Shown in pieces: positions 53,323 through 61,906 of a DNA stretch of 64,000 nt. The position numbers and the translations under genes were made by a program. The stretch is from IMG/VR virus record IMGVR_UViG_3300043788_000114, positions 62,001 to 126,000 of that record; one strand, 5' to 3'. Source of the DNA: a virus. The notes below the pieces were generated by a model. The model was not told where the DNA came from and did not search any database. It was given only the letters and a program-made list of their open reading frames with translations. The stretch's first letter is position 1. The number at the start of each line of letters is the position of its first letter.

Positions 53323-55164
53323 TCAACGGTCCAGTGCGACCATTGCGGTGGAAACGCTCGCGCCAGATTCGGCGGTGAGCGCAGGGGAAAACTCTTCGTG
53401 GATCGGGCAATGCTTGACGCCTGTGTGCTCGAAGATCGCGCGGCACAGTTCGCATTCAACCGCTTCCACTTCGTCAATCTCAGGGTCATTGCAATACTGG
53501 CAAACGCCGTTCACAAACCTGTGCCCGCTCCGGCATCGGTAGTCATCGGCTTGCATCCCGTCTGCGCGCTTCTTTGGGCGGTACTGCTGGGTGTCTTCGC
53601 CCAGCCACTTCTTACCGGCTGCGGCGGTCTTGTTGAATGCTTCCCACAAATCATCGCGCTTCCACTTCAGATGAACGGTGCCTTTCTTGAAGAAACGGCC
53701 TTCGAAGTATTCACTCTCAAACGTGAACCCTCCCCCGGAGCGCCCCTTTGCCTGTCTTGCCGCAACTGCCAGCGCGTCGCCAACCCTATAGCACTTATCG
53801 AACGGTTGACCGTCCAGCACGCAAAGGATGCGGTCAAGGTCCGAGTAGAGCCTCATCGCCTCCCAGCTTGAGTAAGTATCAAAGTCGCCCCACTTCGAAT
53901 CGTAGCGAACGCCGTAAGGAAAGATGAGTTTCTGATTGACCTTGTAATTGTCGTTCGTCTTCCATCCCTCGCCGTGGTTCCAGCGATTATTCTTGATGCT
54001 GTCAGGCATGGCAGGCCCGCACCCGTTCTCTACGGCATGGCCGCATAGCTCATCAAACACATTCGCCACGGACTCATCAAAGAGTTTTTTGCGAGACAGG
54101 AACACGTTTTCGAGTGTGGCTTTGATATTCTGCGCCGTAAACGGTATGGTGCTATCCCGTTCCACGTCGCGCATGAATCTCTCTTGCTGTTTCGAGTCCA
54201 GCCAACGGTTGAATTCCATTTGCTGAAAGACGCTCGTCCACGCCAGTCTCCGGTGACGGCGAAGGAATTCCGCACGGCAGGTTTGCACGTTAGACAATGC
54301 GAGCGAAAGGATTGTCTTAAAGTCATCGTCGCGGTTGCCGCCGTAGTCTTTGACTTTGTTTTGATCCATGTACAGCTTGGCTTTCCGGATATGTTCGATC
54401 CCAGCCGCCCAGTGCTGATTCGCCATATTGAACCAGTGCTCCATGTTTCCAAGGTTGTCACGGATGGCGAGCATGTTTGGGTCACCATCATACTCGACAC
54501 CGTAATGCTTCTCTTGGGTTGTTTCTTTCGCCCAGAGGTCCGGCGCATCATCGGCGGCAACTTTCTTGAGATACACCATTGCCACGTTGACAGAGGTCTT
54601 ATGCTCGGCGGATGAGAAACAATCGCCCAGATATTCAACACTGCCAAACTGCGCAATGATCTGAGTGAGCCGGAGCCGGTCCGCCGTGCAAGGATTCTTT
54701 ATCGTCTCCTCATTGAGCAGGCAGACAATCTCCCCGTTATGGAGAAAGTCCCACGCCTTCAGGAGATGCTTTGCGCCTTCACTGAAAGGTGGATTCATCA
54801 GTATGGCATCGTAGTACGACACGCCCTCATAGGTCAGCCAGTCGTAGCCTACAACGTCGTATTCCTTGCCGTGGAGTACCTGTATCAGCGCCGGATAGTT
54901 CTCTATCACGTCGATGTTGACGCGCCGGTCCTCATCAGACCATCGCCATGAGCTACGGTACTCGTGGCGGTCCTCCTTATCCTCTCGCGGGCATTCTTTT
55001 TCGTACTCCTCAAATGTGCATGGACGGCGTATCACATCCGCAATGTCACCCTTGCCCGCGCTCGGCTCAAGAAAATACTTCGCGTCTTTGTTCGTGATCT
55101 TCGCGTACATCTTGCGCGCCACGTGACGTGGAGTAGGATAAAAGTCTGGATTGTCGGCAAACAT
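53323..55164 (-). CDS. Adenine methyltransferase with DUF4942-like part
   Basis: 613 residues. FLEPSAGKGDIADVI (SAM-binding motif I) and ILMNPPFSEGAKHL (motif IV NPPF) mark an N6-adenine DNA methyltransferase. The rest (WFNMANQHWAAG, DELCGHAVENGCGPAMPDSIKNN, EAFNKTAAAGKKWLG) is DUF4942-like, and the C-terminus ends with a zinc-like CRSGHRFVNGVCQYC and CELCRAIFEHTGVKHC. Phage methylases protect phage DNA or regulate it. Target site unknown. Confidence 0.85.
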   Translation of the reverse strand: MFADNPDFYPTPRHVARKMYAKITNKDAKYFLEPSAGKGDIADVIRRPCTFEEYEKECPREDKEDRHEYRSSWRWSDEDRRVNIDVIENYPALIQVLHGKEYDVVGYDWLTYEGVSYYDAILMNPPFSEGAKHLLKAWDFLHNGEIVCLLNEETIKNPCTADRLRLTQIIAQFGSVEYLGDCFSSAEHKTSVNVAMVYLKKVAADDAPDLWAKETTQEKHYGVEYDGDPNMLAIRDNLGNMEHWFNMANQHWAAGIEHIRKAKLYMDQNKVKDYGGNRDDDFKTILSLALSNVQTCRAEFLRRHRRLAWTSVFQQMEFNRWLDSKQQERFMRDVERDSTIPFTAQNIKATLENVFLSRKKLFDESVANVFDELCGHAVENGCGPAMPDSIKNNRWNHGEGWKTNDNYKVNQKLIFPYGVRYDSKWGDFDTYSSWEAMRLYSDLDRILCVLDGQPFDKCYRVGDALAVAARQAKGRSGGGFTFESEYFEGRFFKKGTVHLKWKRDDLWEAFNKTAAAGKKWLGEDTQQYRPKKRADGMQADDYRCRSGHRFVNGVCQYCNDPEIDEVEAVECELCRAIFEHTGVKHCPIHEEFSPALTAESGASVSTAMVALDR

Positions 55165-55193
55165 TTAGTCTCCTATCAGGCACTTTGAACGGT

Positions 55194-55436
55194 TTACCTC
55201 GCCGCCACAGGCATCGTCTTGCAGTAGACGGTAATCACATCCCCGTCACGTTCCGGCATGTGGACGCCCAGTTCGCCCTTGTCGCATGGCTGTGTCTGGA
55301 TGGAGATAGACCACTCCCCGGCCATGACTTGACGGTCCTGAATCTGAAAGTGGCTGTTTGGTGGAAAGACCCATCCAATGACCCCACCGATAATGAAACT
55401 GGCTACTGCTCCGATAGTGCCTATATATGTTTTCAC
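55194..55436 (-). CDS. Membrane-anchored small protein
   Basis: 80 residues, N-terminal transmembrane segment (IGAVASFIIGGVIGWVF), then a beta-rich body. CCGGGAGG site. Confidence 0.6.
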   Translation of the reverse strand: MKTYIGTIGAVASFIIGGVIGWVFPPNSHFQIQDRQVMAGEWSISIQTQPCDKGELGVHMPERDGDVITVYCKTMPVAAR

Positions 55437-55470
55437 GTGCTTTCCTCCCGGTTTGAATTTTTGTTCCGTA

Positions 55471-55938
55471 TCACTGATTAGGTGTGTTGCCTATCCTTGT
55501 GCGCTCCTCGGCCTCGCGTAGAGTAGCGGCGCTGTATTGCCGTGTCTCCTCGGCGTCTGTCATATCGCGGTAGGAGTGAAACTTTCCTCGCGCATCGAAC
55601 CATGCCCGGTAGACGTGAAGCTTGCCATCGGCGCGGGTACGGTGTTTGTTGTGCCGCGCTGCGCAGGTGAGAGCCGCGCGCCACGTCTTATGCTTGTGCC
55701 CGCATCCCTCATGGCGCGTTGCCGCAAAGAAGTGGAGCCGGTAGGAAACAGACGGCGGCACAGTGCGCCGGACTTTCCCCGGAGTGAAGGTCTCTATCAC
55801 CCTCCCGTCCGCCTTGGAGTTCCTATAGTCGCCGTATGCGACGGCGCGGTAGGACTTCCCGTGCTTGGTTACGTACCACTCGCCGCCTTTGTAGAGAGCC
55901 GCGATACGCGCCTCCCGGATTGCTTCATTCTTGGTCAT
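55471..55938 (-). CDS. Hypothetical basic protein
   Basis: 155 residues (MTKNEAIREARIAALYKGGEW). Repeats a His/Arg-rich pattern (THEGCGHKHKTWRAALTCAARHNKHR). Probably binds nucleic acid or metal. No family recognised. Confidence 0.6.
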   Translation of the reverse strand: MTKNEAIREARIAALYKGGEWYVTKHGKSYRAVAYGDYRNSKADGRVIETFTPGKVRRTVPPSVSYRLHFFAATRHEGCGHKHKTWRAALTCAARHNKHRTRADGKLHVYRAWFDARGKFHSYRDMTDAEETRQYSAATLREAEERTRIGNTPNQ

Positions 55939-56116
55939 GGTGCCCTCCCGTTTTCAGATACCCATTGTCGCCAAGGAATCTTAGTTCCACTCCCGGCTTA
56001 CGATTAGCGTGCATCCAATCGACCATCTCCTGCACAGTCTTTTTCTCAGACCGTGCAACAAACTCCCCATGCTCGCCGTTCACCGTGGCCTGTACTGTGA
56101 CTCGTGCGGTCATCAC
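55925..56116 (-). CDS. Hypothetical protein
   Basis: 63 residues (MMTARVTVQATVNGEHGEFV). Beta-rich. Overlaps both neighbours. Confidence 0.6.
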   Translation of the reverse strand: MMTARVTVQATVNGEHGEFVARSEKKTVQEMVDWMHANRKPGVELRFLGDNGYLKTGGHHDQE

Positions 56117-56826
56117 TTGCCAGCCACAGCACGCAAGAATGCCTCTTGTGTCCTTTCCCTGATAGTGATTTCATGCTTAAGGTCGGATAAAGCGGTTGCG
56201 AATTGTCCTCTGGTCTCTCGATCTATTGCGCCTTTGCCCGGTTTGAAATACCAGTCCCATTCCTTGATAAAAGCTGTTGCCATGTTCGCGACGGATGCGC
56301 TTGCGCTGTCAAATTCCCGCAGCGCCTTGGCGACACGGTTAGCCCCTTCCGGCGATGTCATGCCTACCGGGGTTATGTCCACTGTGCCGGTGACAACTTC
56401 TCCGATGTGCTGCTCGTGCGCCGCTGCAACGATAATCGCGTCCATCTTGCGCTCTGTGCGGTCGATGAGTTTCTGAGTAAGATCGATATAGCCGCTGTAC
56501 TTCGCGTCTTCGTCCTCGCCATCCCAACGCGGGTTGATCCTGCGCACTCCGCTCTCAAAAGCATCGAAGCCGAATGTTTTTTTGAATTCCTCGCCACGGT
56601 TGCATAACCCATTGTTGTACAGGTCGTAGTAGCAATTGGACGCCACACGGTACTTCTCCAATGCTGGGTTGCTATCAGCGTTTTCGACTTCGCCGCTGGA
56701 CGGAACGAGTTTCCGGAGTTCCTTATCAAGCGCCTCATGCTTGCCCTTTTGACACCAATAGGTGTTGGCGTAGTCAGGCTTGCCGTCCGGAGGGACTTCA
56801 GTAATAGTGAGATTGGATTGTTCCAC
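56113..56826 (-). CDS. Hypothetical protein, 237 residues
   Basis: From GTG behind GGGGG (EQSNLTITEVPPDGKPDYAN). Helical, with ERKMDAIIVAAAHEQHIGEVV. The C-terminus FIKEWDWYFKPGKGAIDRETRGQFATALSDLKHEI may be a long helix. No family recognised. Confidence 0.6.
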   Translation of the reverse strand: MEQSNLTITEVPPDGKPDYANTYWCQKGKHEALDKELRKLVPSSGEVENADSNPALEKYRVASNCYYDLYNNGLCNRGEEFKKTFGFDAFESGVRRINPRWDGEDEDAKYSGYIDLTQKLIDRTERKMDAIIVAAAHEQHIGEVVTGTVDITPVGMTSPEGANRVAKALREFDSASASVANMATAFIKEWDWYFKPGKGAIDRETRGQFATALSDLKHEITIRERTQEAFLRAVAGK

Positions 56827-56893
56827 GGTGTTACCCCCTATCCGCGTATCAGGCCCACGGACGGGCAAGATTGTAAAAGCAACGTGCCGGTGT

Positions 56894-57424
56894 TTAGTGC
56901 GTGTCCCAGTGCTCCGGACGCGGATAGGTTGGCTTGCCCAGCGCTTCGCGGGCCGCATTCAATGCGTACCACAGAGCATCAGCGCGCATCCGTCCATCGT
57001 TCGGCCCAACAAACTTGGGAACCAATTCCCCGCAACAATCCGGGTCCGGCCACAGTGAAGCTATCTGCTCTAGCGCCGCGTGCATCACTTCTGCCTTGTC
57101 TCTCTTCGCCTTCAAAGCGATGGCCGCTTTGTTCTCTTCCGCCTCGCGGTCTTTCTCCCGTTGCGTTTCCTGTTTGGCTTTCTCCCACAGACCCTCGCGG
57201 TCCGCGATCTTGCGCGCTTCGGCAATCATGCGAGCGTTAGCTTTGGCGGACTGGCTGAGTTTGCGGGTTTGGAAGTACCCCGGACCCTTGTATTTCACAC
57301 TCTCAGGTGGGTTGCAAAACAATACCCGGTCCGGGCTGTTCGTCCAGATGTGGTAGCGCTTCCCTTTGTGCTCCCATGAAAGCGCCATAATCGATCCGTA
57401 CTCTCTGACTGTTACGTTTTCCAT
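56894..57424 (-). CDS. Hypothetical protein with charged coil
   Basis: 176 residues from MENVTVREYGSIMALSW (CCGGGAGG site). Beta-rich first part, charged coil (EKAKQETQREKDREAEENKAAIALKAKRDKA) and an end (CCGELVPKFVGPNDGRMRADALWYALNAAREAL). Confidence 0.6.
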   Translation of the reverse strand: MENVTVREYGSIMALSWEHKGKRYHIWTNSPDRVLFCNPPESVKYKGPGYFQTRKLSQSAKANARMIAEARKIADREGLWEKAKQETQREKDREAEENKAAIALKAKRDKAEVMHAALEQIASLWPDPDCCGELVPKFVGPNDGRMRADALWYALNAAREALGKPTYPRPEHWDTH

Positions 57425-57475
57425 CTTTCCTCCCGGTGTCATTCGATCCCGGCCCATGGACGGGCAAGGATGGTT

Positions 57476-57727
57476 TCAAACTATCCGTACTCCCACGTAG
57501 CCGCCAGCGTCGTACTCCCGGCAGGCCTGCCAGAATTCAGCCATCGCGCTCTCGTAGAAGGGAACGAATTTATTCCCATCGGAGAACACTGCAAAGTAGG
57601 TTTCAGGGTCGATGCCGTCAAACTCACAGGCTTTCACCCAAAGCTGATGCGCAGTCGTGGCAATGCACGCGATGAACTTGCGGCCCTCTTTACGATCTTC
57701 CCTCGCTTTGTAGGGTGCCGTCCTCAT
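57476..57727 (-). CDS. Hypothetical protein
   Basis: 83 residues (MRTAPYKAREDRKEGRKFIACI), alpha/beta. The stop of the next gene overlaps its start. Confidence 0.55.
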   Translation of the reverse strand: MRTAPYKAREDRKEGRKFIACIATTAHQLWVKACEFDGIDPETYFAVFSDGNKFVPFYESAMAEFWQACREYDAGGYVGVRIV

Positions 57728-58173
57728 TCGATCCCCGCCCGTCTCTTGGCATCCGCCAATGACGTTCCGTAGATGGTTCGCTTCTCTTCGTGCATCGTTG
57801 CCAGTCCCAGCGCGATTTCATGGTTTGGCGGAACGACTAGGACGTTGACGGTGTACGCTTTCATCCGCTCACTCAATGGTTTACATGGCGGATCGCTCTT
57901 GCATGACTCACGTTCGTAATGAACGTGGCCGTGCAGTTCGCCCACAGCGTTGGGTTCCATAAGACGTGCCGCTCCTCTTTGCCGTGCAGGAGCGACCACT
58001 CCCACACAGGTGTGTCCGGCGTTCATGTGATAATCGTGGTTCGCTTCGTCGGCAGTCGCGTAGGTTTCTTCTGATACGCGCTGATGGGTCAGGCAATCAA
58101 AGATACTGAATTGCCCTGCGCTGGGTTTGGCGTGCCGTGCCCGGTTGCGTGCGATTGCATCCTGTAGGCTCAT
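57724..58173 (-). CDS. Hypothetical protein
   Basis: 149 residues from MSLQDAIARNRARHAKPSAG after GGCGGGAG. Contains a His/Asp-rich part (ANHDYHMNAGHTCVGVVAPAR). No family recognised. Confidence 0.55.
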   Translation of the reverse strand: MSLQDAIARNRARHAKPSAGQFSIFDCLTHQRVSEETYATADEANHDYHMNAGHTCVGVVAPARQRGAARLMEPNAVGELHGHVHYERESCKSDPPCKPLSERMKAYTVNVLVVPPNHEIALGLATMHEEKRTIYGTSLADAKRRAGIE

Positions 58174-58598
58174 GCTCCCGCCTCCAAGTGAATCGGGCAA
58201 TGATGCCGCCCGGTGACTCCCGCGATGGTACGGCAGTATTCACAAGACGGTGATTCATCGACACGGTAAAAGCGAGAATAGAGCGGTGATCCACCTTGCC
58301 GGATAACGTCTCTGGCAAAGTCGGCTTGCTCGGAGTGTTTCATCCCGTCGATCCCCAGCGCCTTTGCGGTGTAGTCGCCAAGGCCAAACATATAGCGCGT
58401 TCTGCCATCCTCTTGTTTTCCAGCCGTCACAAAGAACGTGCTCCCATTCGTCGGGTCCATTGCCGCAAAAGCAAACGGGATTCGCTCCCTATCAAGGAAC
58501 AGAATCCCGTTCGTCTTCACACGGTAGAATCCGGCGAAAGATTCTTGCTTCGCTTCGCCCTGATTCTTTGCGTATACCTTGCCTGCCAAGGTGAGCAT
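58170..58598 (-). CDS. Hypothetical Cys-tailed protein
   Basis: 142 residues from MLTLAGKVYAKNQGEAKQ (CCGGGAGG). The C-terminus CEYCRTIAGVTGRHHCPIH has two Cys pairs and His, a small zinc site. Directly downstream of shared box copy 3. Confidence 0.6.
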   Translation of the reverse strand: MLTLAGKVYAKNQGEAKQESFAGFYRVKTNGILFLDRERIPFAFAAMDPTNGSTFFVTAGKQEDGRTRYMFGLGDYTAKALGIDGMKHSEQADFARDVIRQGGSPLYSRFYRVDESPSCEYCRTIAGVTGRHHCPIHLEAGA

Positions 58599-58620
58599 TG
58601 GTTTTCCTCCCGGTTGATTC

Positions 58621-58656
58621 ATACTCTGCGCTTTTCACACTGTACTGTCAAGTATA
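58621..58656 (-). promoter_or_regulatory. Shared promoter/operator box, copy 3
   Basis: Minus strand: TTGACAGTACAGTGTGAAAA, then GCGCAGAGTAT. The 15 bases at 58637-58651 are identical to 12554-12568 (other orientation). Flanking TACTGT/ACAGTA halves suggest a repressor site overlapping the promoter. Confidence 0.55.
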
Positions 58657-58681
58657 AAATCACAGTAAAGTGCGAAAAAGT

Positions 58682-59155
58682 TTATTTGGCTATCAGGGAC
58701 AGGATTCGTATAGCCTCTCCTGCCTGTTCCTTGGTTAGCCCGTAATCGGCTTGGGTCCGTATCAGGTGAGGTGACAGCGTGGCGTCGTGGGTCGGCTCCG
58801 GGGCAAGGATGACAAAGGATTCCACCTTGCCGAGTCCGGCCTCATAACTCCCCGGCGAGTCTGCCAATCCAAACCACCTAATAATAGAATTGGCAACGGA
58901 GATAGACGGGGATGGAGTAACGTCGACAACTTTCGCGGTGACTTCCCACTCTTTGAATTGGGCAACTAACCATCCAAGGCCCATGGACCGGAGCCCATCC
59001 GTTACGACTAGGCTCGCATTGGTTTGGGCCGCTATCAGGTTCAACGCGTGGACACACGGCGCAAAGGCTACGTGTTGCTTCTGTAGCAGCCGCGCCGTGT
59101 TCCGCGATACGCGGTTGATGAGCACGCCTTCGATGTCAAGGAATATGACTTTCAC
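58682..59155 (-). CDS. HAD-like phosphatase
   Basis: 157 residues. FLDIEGVL at residues 5-12 is the HAD nucleophile motif (D7), with Glu-9 where most phosphatases have Asp. VVTDGLRSMG carries motif II. This small-HAD type occurs in phages and RNA-repair proteins; activity could be 5'-phosphatase-like. Confidence 0.65.
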   Translation of the reverse strand: MKVIFLDIEGVLINRVSRNTARLLQKQHVAFAPCVHALNLIAAQTNASLVVTDGLRSMGLGWLVAQFKEWEVTAKVVDVTPSPSISVANSIIRWFGLADSPGSYEAGLGKVESFVILAPEPTHDATLSPHLIRTQADYGLTKEQAGEAIRILSLIAK

Positions 59156-59337
59156 GTTGGCTCGCTATCAGGCGCACGAAATTCTTTCCAGAATTCCCGT
59201 TCCATAAACGATTGAACGGCGATAGGGTTCATACGGTCCAGCGTTTCCAATATAACCGCTGCGCGTTTCAGTTGAGGCGTGTATCCCGTTCGGAGCACGG
59301 CATCGCGCCATTCCTTCCAATGTGTGTTTTGTTCCAC
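59152..59337 (-). CDS. Hypothetical protein
   Basis: 61 residues (MEQNTHWKEWRDAVLRTG), helical. Overlaps the HAD gene by four bases. Confidence 0.55.
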   Translation of the reverse strand: MEQNTHWKEWRDAVLRTGYTPQLKRAAVILETLDRMNPIAVQSFMEREFWKEFRAPDSEPT

Positions 59338-59365
59338 AGGTCACCTAACTATCATCGACTCGCTA

Positions 59366-59656
59366 TCAGGAGCGCTCTGCTATCTGCGCATCGATTGACC
59401 ATTCCGCCGCTGCATCTGCATCCTGCGGACTCGAGGCCGGGAATTGCGCACGGTCGATCTGCCGGAGTTCTATGCGCTCCACGTCACATGCAAGATTCTC
59501 GTGGGCAACCGCCGCGTGCTCGTGCTCCGCAATCGTACTTTTCTTTGTGCGTCCGATCCGTGCGGATGCGCGCTCCTGCCATGCACGGTGACGGAGTTCC
59601 GTAACGATCTCCGCGCGGAATTCCTCTAACGTAATTGCAGCATAGGCCATTTTCAT
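59366..59656 (-). CDS. Hypothetical helical protein
   Basis: 96 residues (MKMAYAAITLEEFRAEIVTEL) with a Lys/His/Glu-rich middle. CCGGGAGG site. TGATAG double stop at its end. Confidence 0.55.
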   Translation of the reverse strand: MKMAYAAITLEEFRAEIVTELRHRAWQERASARIGRTKKSTIAEHEHAAVAHENLACDVERIELRQIDRAQFPASSPQDADAAAEWSIDAQIAERS

Positions 59657-59714
59657 AAGTCACCTCCCGGTGTGTGCTGTGAATCCGTCACGGCGCGGGT
59701 TGGTTGGTTCGCTA

Positions 59715-60173
59715 TCAATCGGCTGGGTGCGCAGCTTCGAGTTCCGCCACGTGTATCAGGTGCCGTGCGTATGCTTCGCGCACCTTATCCTGTGCGGGTG
59801 CCGGTAGACGTTGCAGCATGTTTACCGCGCCGTAGGTATAGCAGCCGGGGATTCCTGCGACCATATCCCGGCGCTCTTTCTCGCTAATCATGATCCACCA
59901 TTGATGTATGGCGCGCTCCGCGTCTTGCATCGCTTTCATCTGCTCATAGGTGGGCTCCGGCTCCCTCTCCGGCTCCTCAAGCGACGCCTTGCACGCTGCG
60001 AGCGTGGGGAATGCTTCGCCAGCTTGTGCGACACGCATCGCCCCTTGCGGCCAGTATCGCCAATCTCCGGTATGGGAGCCTTGACGCCGAATCTTGCCGG
60101 TGTATTTTCCGTCTACACGCACAATCACATCTTCCCGTGATGCGCCCGGTATAACTTCATAAGTAATCGCCAT
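59715..60173 (-). CDS. Hypothetical protein
   Basis: 152 residues: a beta-rich half (AITYEVIPGASREDVIVRVDGKY) and a helical half (EQMKAMQDAERAIHQWWIMISEKER). The end (KVREAYARHLIHVAELEAAH) is helical. No family recognised. Confidence 0.6.
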   Translation of the reverse strand: MAITYEVIPGASREDVIVRVDGKYTGKIRRQGSHTGDWRYWPQGAMRVAQAGEAFPTLAACKASLEEPEREPEPTYEQMKAMQDAERAIHQWWIMISEKERRDMVAGIPGCYTYGAVNMLQRLPAPAQDKVREAYARHLIHVAELEAAHPAD

Positions 60174-60243
60174 GTGTCAGCCCCTCCCATGGGCCGGTTG
60201 ATTGTTTTGGTTCGCTATCAGTTGGGCCGGTATCAGTCAGGCA

Positions 60244-60507
60244 CTACGACCTGTCTACATGCGCTTGGAGTTCGTCAATCCTGCGCTGGGTTTCCGCTTG
60301 TTTCTCATCGGCCAATTGTGCAATGCGGTACTGGGCAAAATCCCGCAGTGCCACAGTTGAGTTCCACACGTCAAGGTCGAGTTTGCGGCCAATCTCTGCG
60401 ATAGCATCGAAGCACGCATTTCTCGATTCCGGTTGGTTCTGGACGTCAAGCGCCAGAACATATTGCTCAGACGCCACCTCCGCCTGTGTCTTCGTTTTTC
60501 TCGCCAC
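60244..60507 (-). CDS. Hypothetical helical protein
   Basis: 87 residues from a GTG (ARKTKTQAEVASEQYV), helical end (RIAQLADEKQAETQRRIDELQAHV). GGGGGAA site. Role unknown. Confidence 0.55.
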   Translation of the reverse strand: MARKTKTQAEVASEQYVLALDVQNQPESRNACFDAIAEIGRKLDLDVWNSTVALRDFAQYRIAQLADEKQAETQRRIDELQAHVDRS

Positions 60508-60542
60508 GTTTCCCCCTTGCCGGTGTACGCTCCGGGAACGGT

Positions 60543-60665
60543 TTACCACTCGCGGTTTTTCCGCTCTTGACGGTTAGGCAATACAAAGCAAGCGATGATT
60601 GCCAAACCCGCTAGACTCCCCCAGAAAATGACCCATAGGGTTGCATATAGGTCTGTAAGGTTCAT
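60543..60665 (-). CDS. Membrane microprotein
   Basis: 40 residues, one transmembrane helix (TLWVIFWGSLAGLAIIACFV) and a basic end. GGGGAG site before the ATG. Confidence 0.55.
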   Translation of the reverse strand: MNLTDLYATLWVIFWGSLAGLAIIACFVLPNRQERKNREW

Positions 60666-60716
60666 AACTCCCCGTTTCCCGCGCCTTAGAATGCCTCTAG
60701 GCCGCGCTGCAAGATG

Positions 60717-60742
60717 CCGGGGGATGCCGTAGCATCCCCCGG
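60717..60742. terminator. Strong hairpin between two minus-strand genes
   Basis: 11-bp stem (60717-60727 with 60732-60742) closed by CGTA. A short TTT follows on the plus strand only, so it may be a processing or pausing structure rather than a full terminator for minus-strand transcription. Confidence 0.5.
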
Positions 60743-60748
60743 TTTGAA

Positions 60749-61906
60749 TCATCGATCTACAAAAACCGTCTCCCCAAAGGGAGCCGTCTTTCCTTCAGTA
60801 GTGGACAGCCACAGCGTAGGAATCGCCGGGGGATGCGGCGGGAAGGTTGCATATAGGTCCGTAATGCAAACCACGCATACCGGCTCATACTCGCCCCGTT
60901 CCACACGTTCAAAGAACGTTGTAAAATCCGTGCCCCCTCCCCCTTTTGGTTCCCACGTCAACGGCTCCCCGCGCTCAAGTCGCCGCTCGCCGCATACTTT
61001 CGCGTCGACAAAGTAGAGAGTGACCCCAGTCGGGTTGCATTCATCCAAAACTTGCTCAAGAATGCCGCGCGCGTAGCCTAAGCTAGTTTCGTCAACGGAG
61101 CCGGACGTATCGACCATAACGGCAACCTCCCCCAGCGCTTTAGACTCCAACGCGGGAAGATACAGGCCTTGACTGAGGTACCGTGTGTTAGGACGGCTCC
61201 AAGAATAATCGCCCGTTGACCGCTCGGAGAAAAACCGTAAGAGTAGGGAGCGAACGTCAACGCGCGGGCGCAAAGACTGTTGCACCAATCGATCCAACCC
61301 AGCCGGTAACATGCCCTGTAACTTTGCCTGTTGGGATGCGCTTGCGGCCCGTTGCTTCCATTCCTGTTCCGTTGGTTCCGGGGTTCCGTCCGCATCCGTG
61401 CCCGTGGGAGCGTCCCGGACTTCCCCTAACGGGTCCGGCTTGCTCTGTCCCTCCCCGTCCCCTTGCCCGTCTCCCGGTCCGGCTCCTCCGGGGTTATCGC
61501 CGTCCGAGTCATCCCCCAGCCGCGCCGCAATCCACTCTGCGGACTTGCCCACCTCATCACCCTCCGCAACGTGCGCATCCGGGGGAAGAGTAAACCCGGC
61601 TCCCTGTAACTCAGTGTTGATAGCTTTGTCGCAAGCCACGTTCCAACGCTTCATTGACCTAGCTTCGCGCCGCCACGGGTGCCCTAGTGCGCAATGCATG
61701 ACTTCATGCGCGATTAGCGCGGTCCGTTGCTCATGCGTCAAGGATTCAATGAACGCGGGCTCATAGCCCAGTGTGCGCCCGTCCACCCATGCCGTACCGG
61801 ATCCGGGGTCCGGCTCCATCTTGAGGGACAGAGCCAGACTCCCGAAAAACGGTTGCTCGATCACAAGAGACGTGCGCGCCGCCGTCATCTTACTTTGTGC
61901 GCTCAT
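60749..61906 (-). CDS. DUF2201-type vWA/metallopeptidase-like protein
   Basis: 385 residues. AHEVMHCALGH at about residue 66 is an HExxH-like zinc motif and VMVDTSGSVDE (about 264) begins a vWA-like domain. A Gly/Asp-rich linker separates them. This layout matches DUF2201 proteins that pair with MoxR ATPases. Third gene of the MoxR cluster. Confidence 0.88.
   Translation of the reverse strand: MSAQSKMTAARTSLVIEQPFFGSLALSLKMEPDPGSGTAWVDGRTLGYEPAFIESLTHEQRTALIAHEVMHCALGHPWRREARSMKRWNVACDKAINTELQGAGFTLPPDAHVAEGDEVGKSAEWIAARLGDDSDGDNPGGAGPGDGQGDGEGQSKPDPLGEVRDAPTGTDADGTPEPTEQEWKQRAASASQQAKLQGMLPAGLDRLVQQSLRPRVDVRSLLLRFFSERSTGDYSWSRPNTRYLSQGLYLPALESKALGEVAVMVDTSGSVDETSLGYARGILEQVLDECNPTGVTLYFVDAKVCGERRLERGEPLTWEPKGGGGTDFTTFFERVERGEYEPVCVVCITDLYATFPPHPPAIPTLWLSTTEGKTAPFGETVFVDR

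Noticed and set aside
54030-54656. 208-residue minus-strand frame inside the methyltransferase gene
   Set aside because: Another frame of the same strand, basic and motif-free; the methyltransferase frame carries NPPF and the SAM motif.
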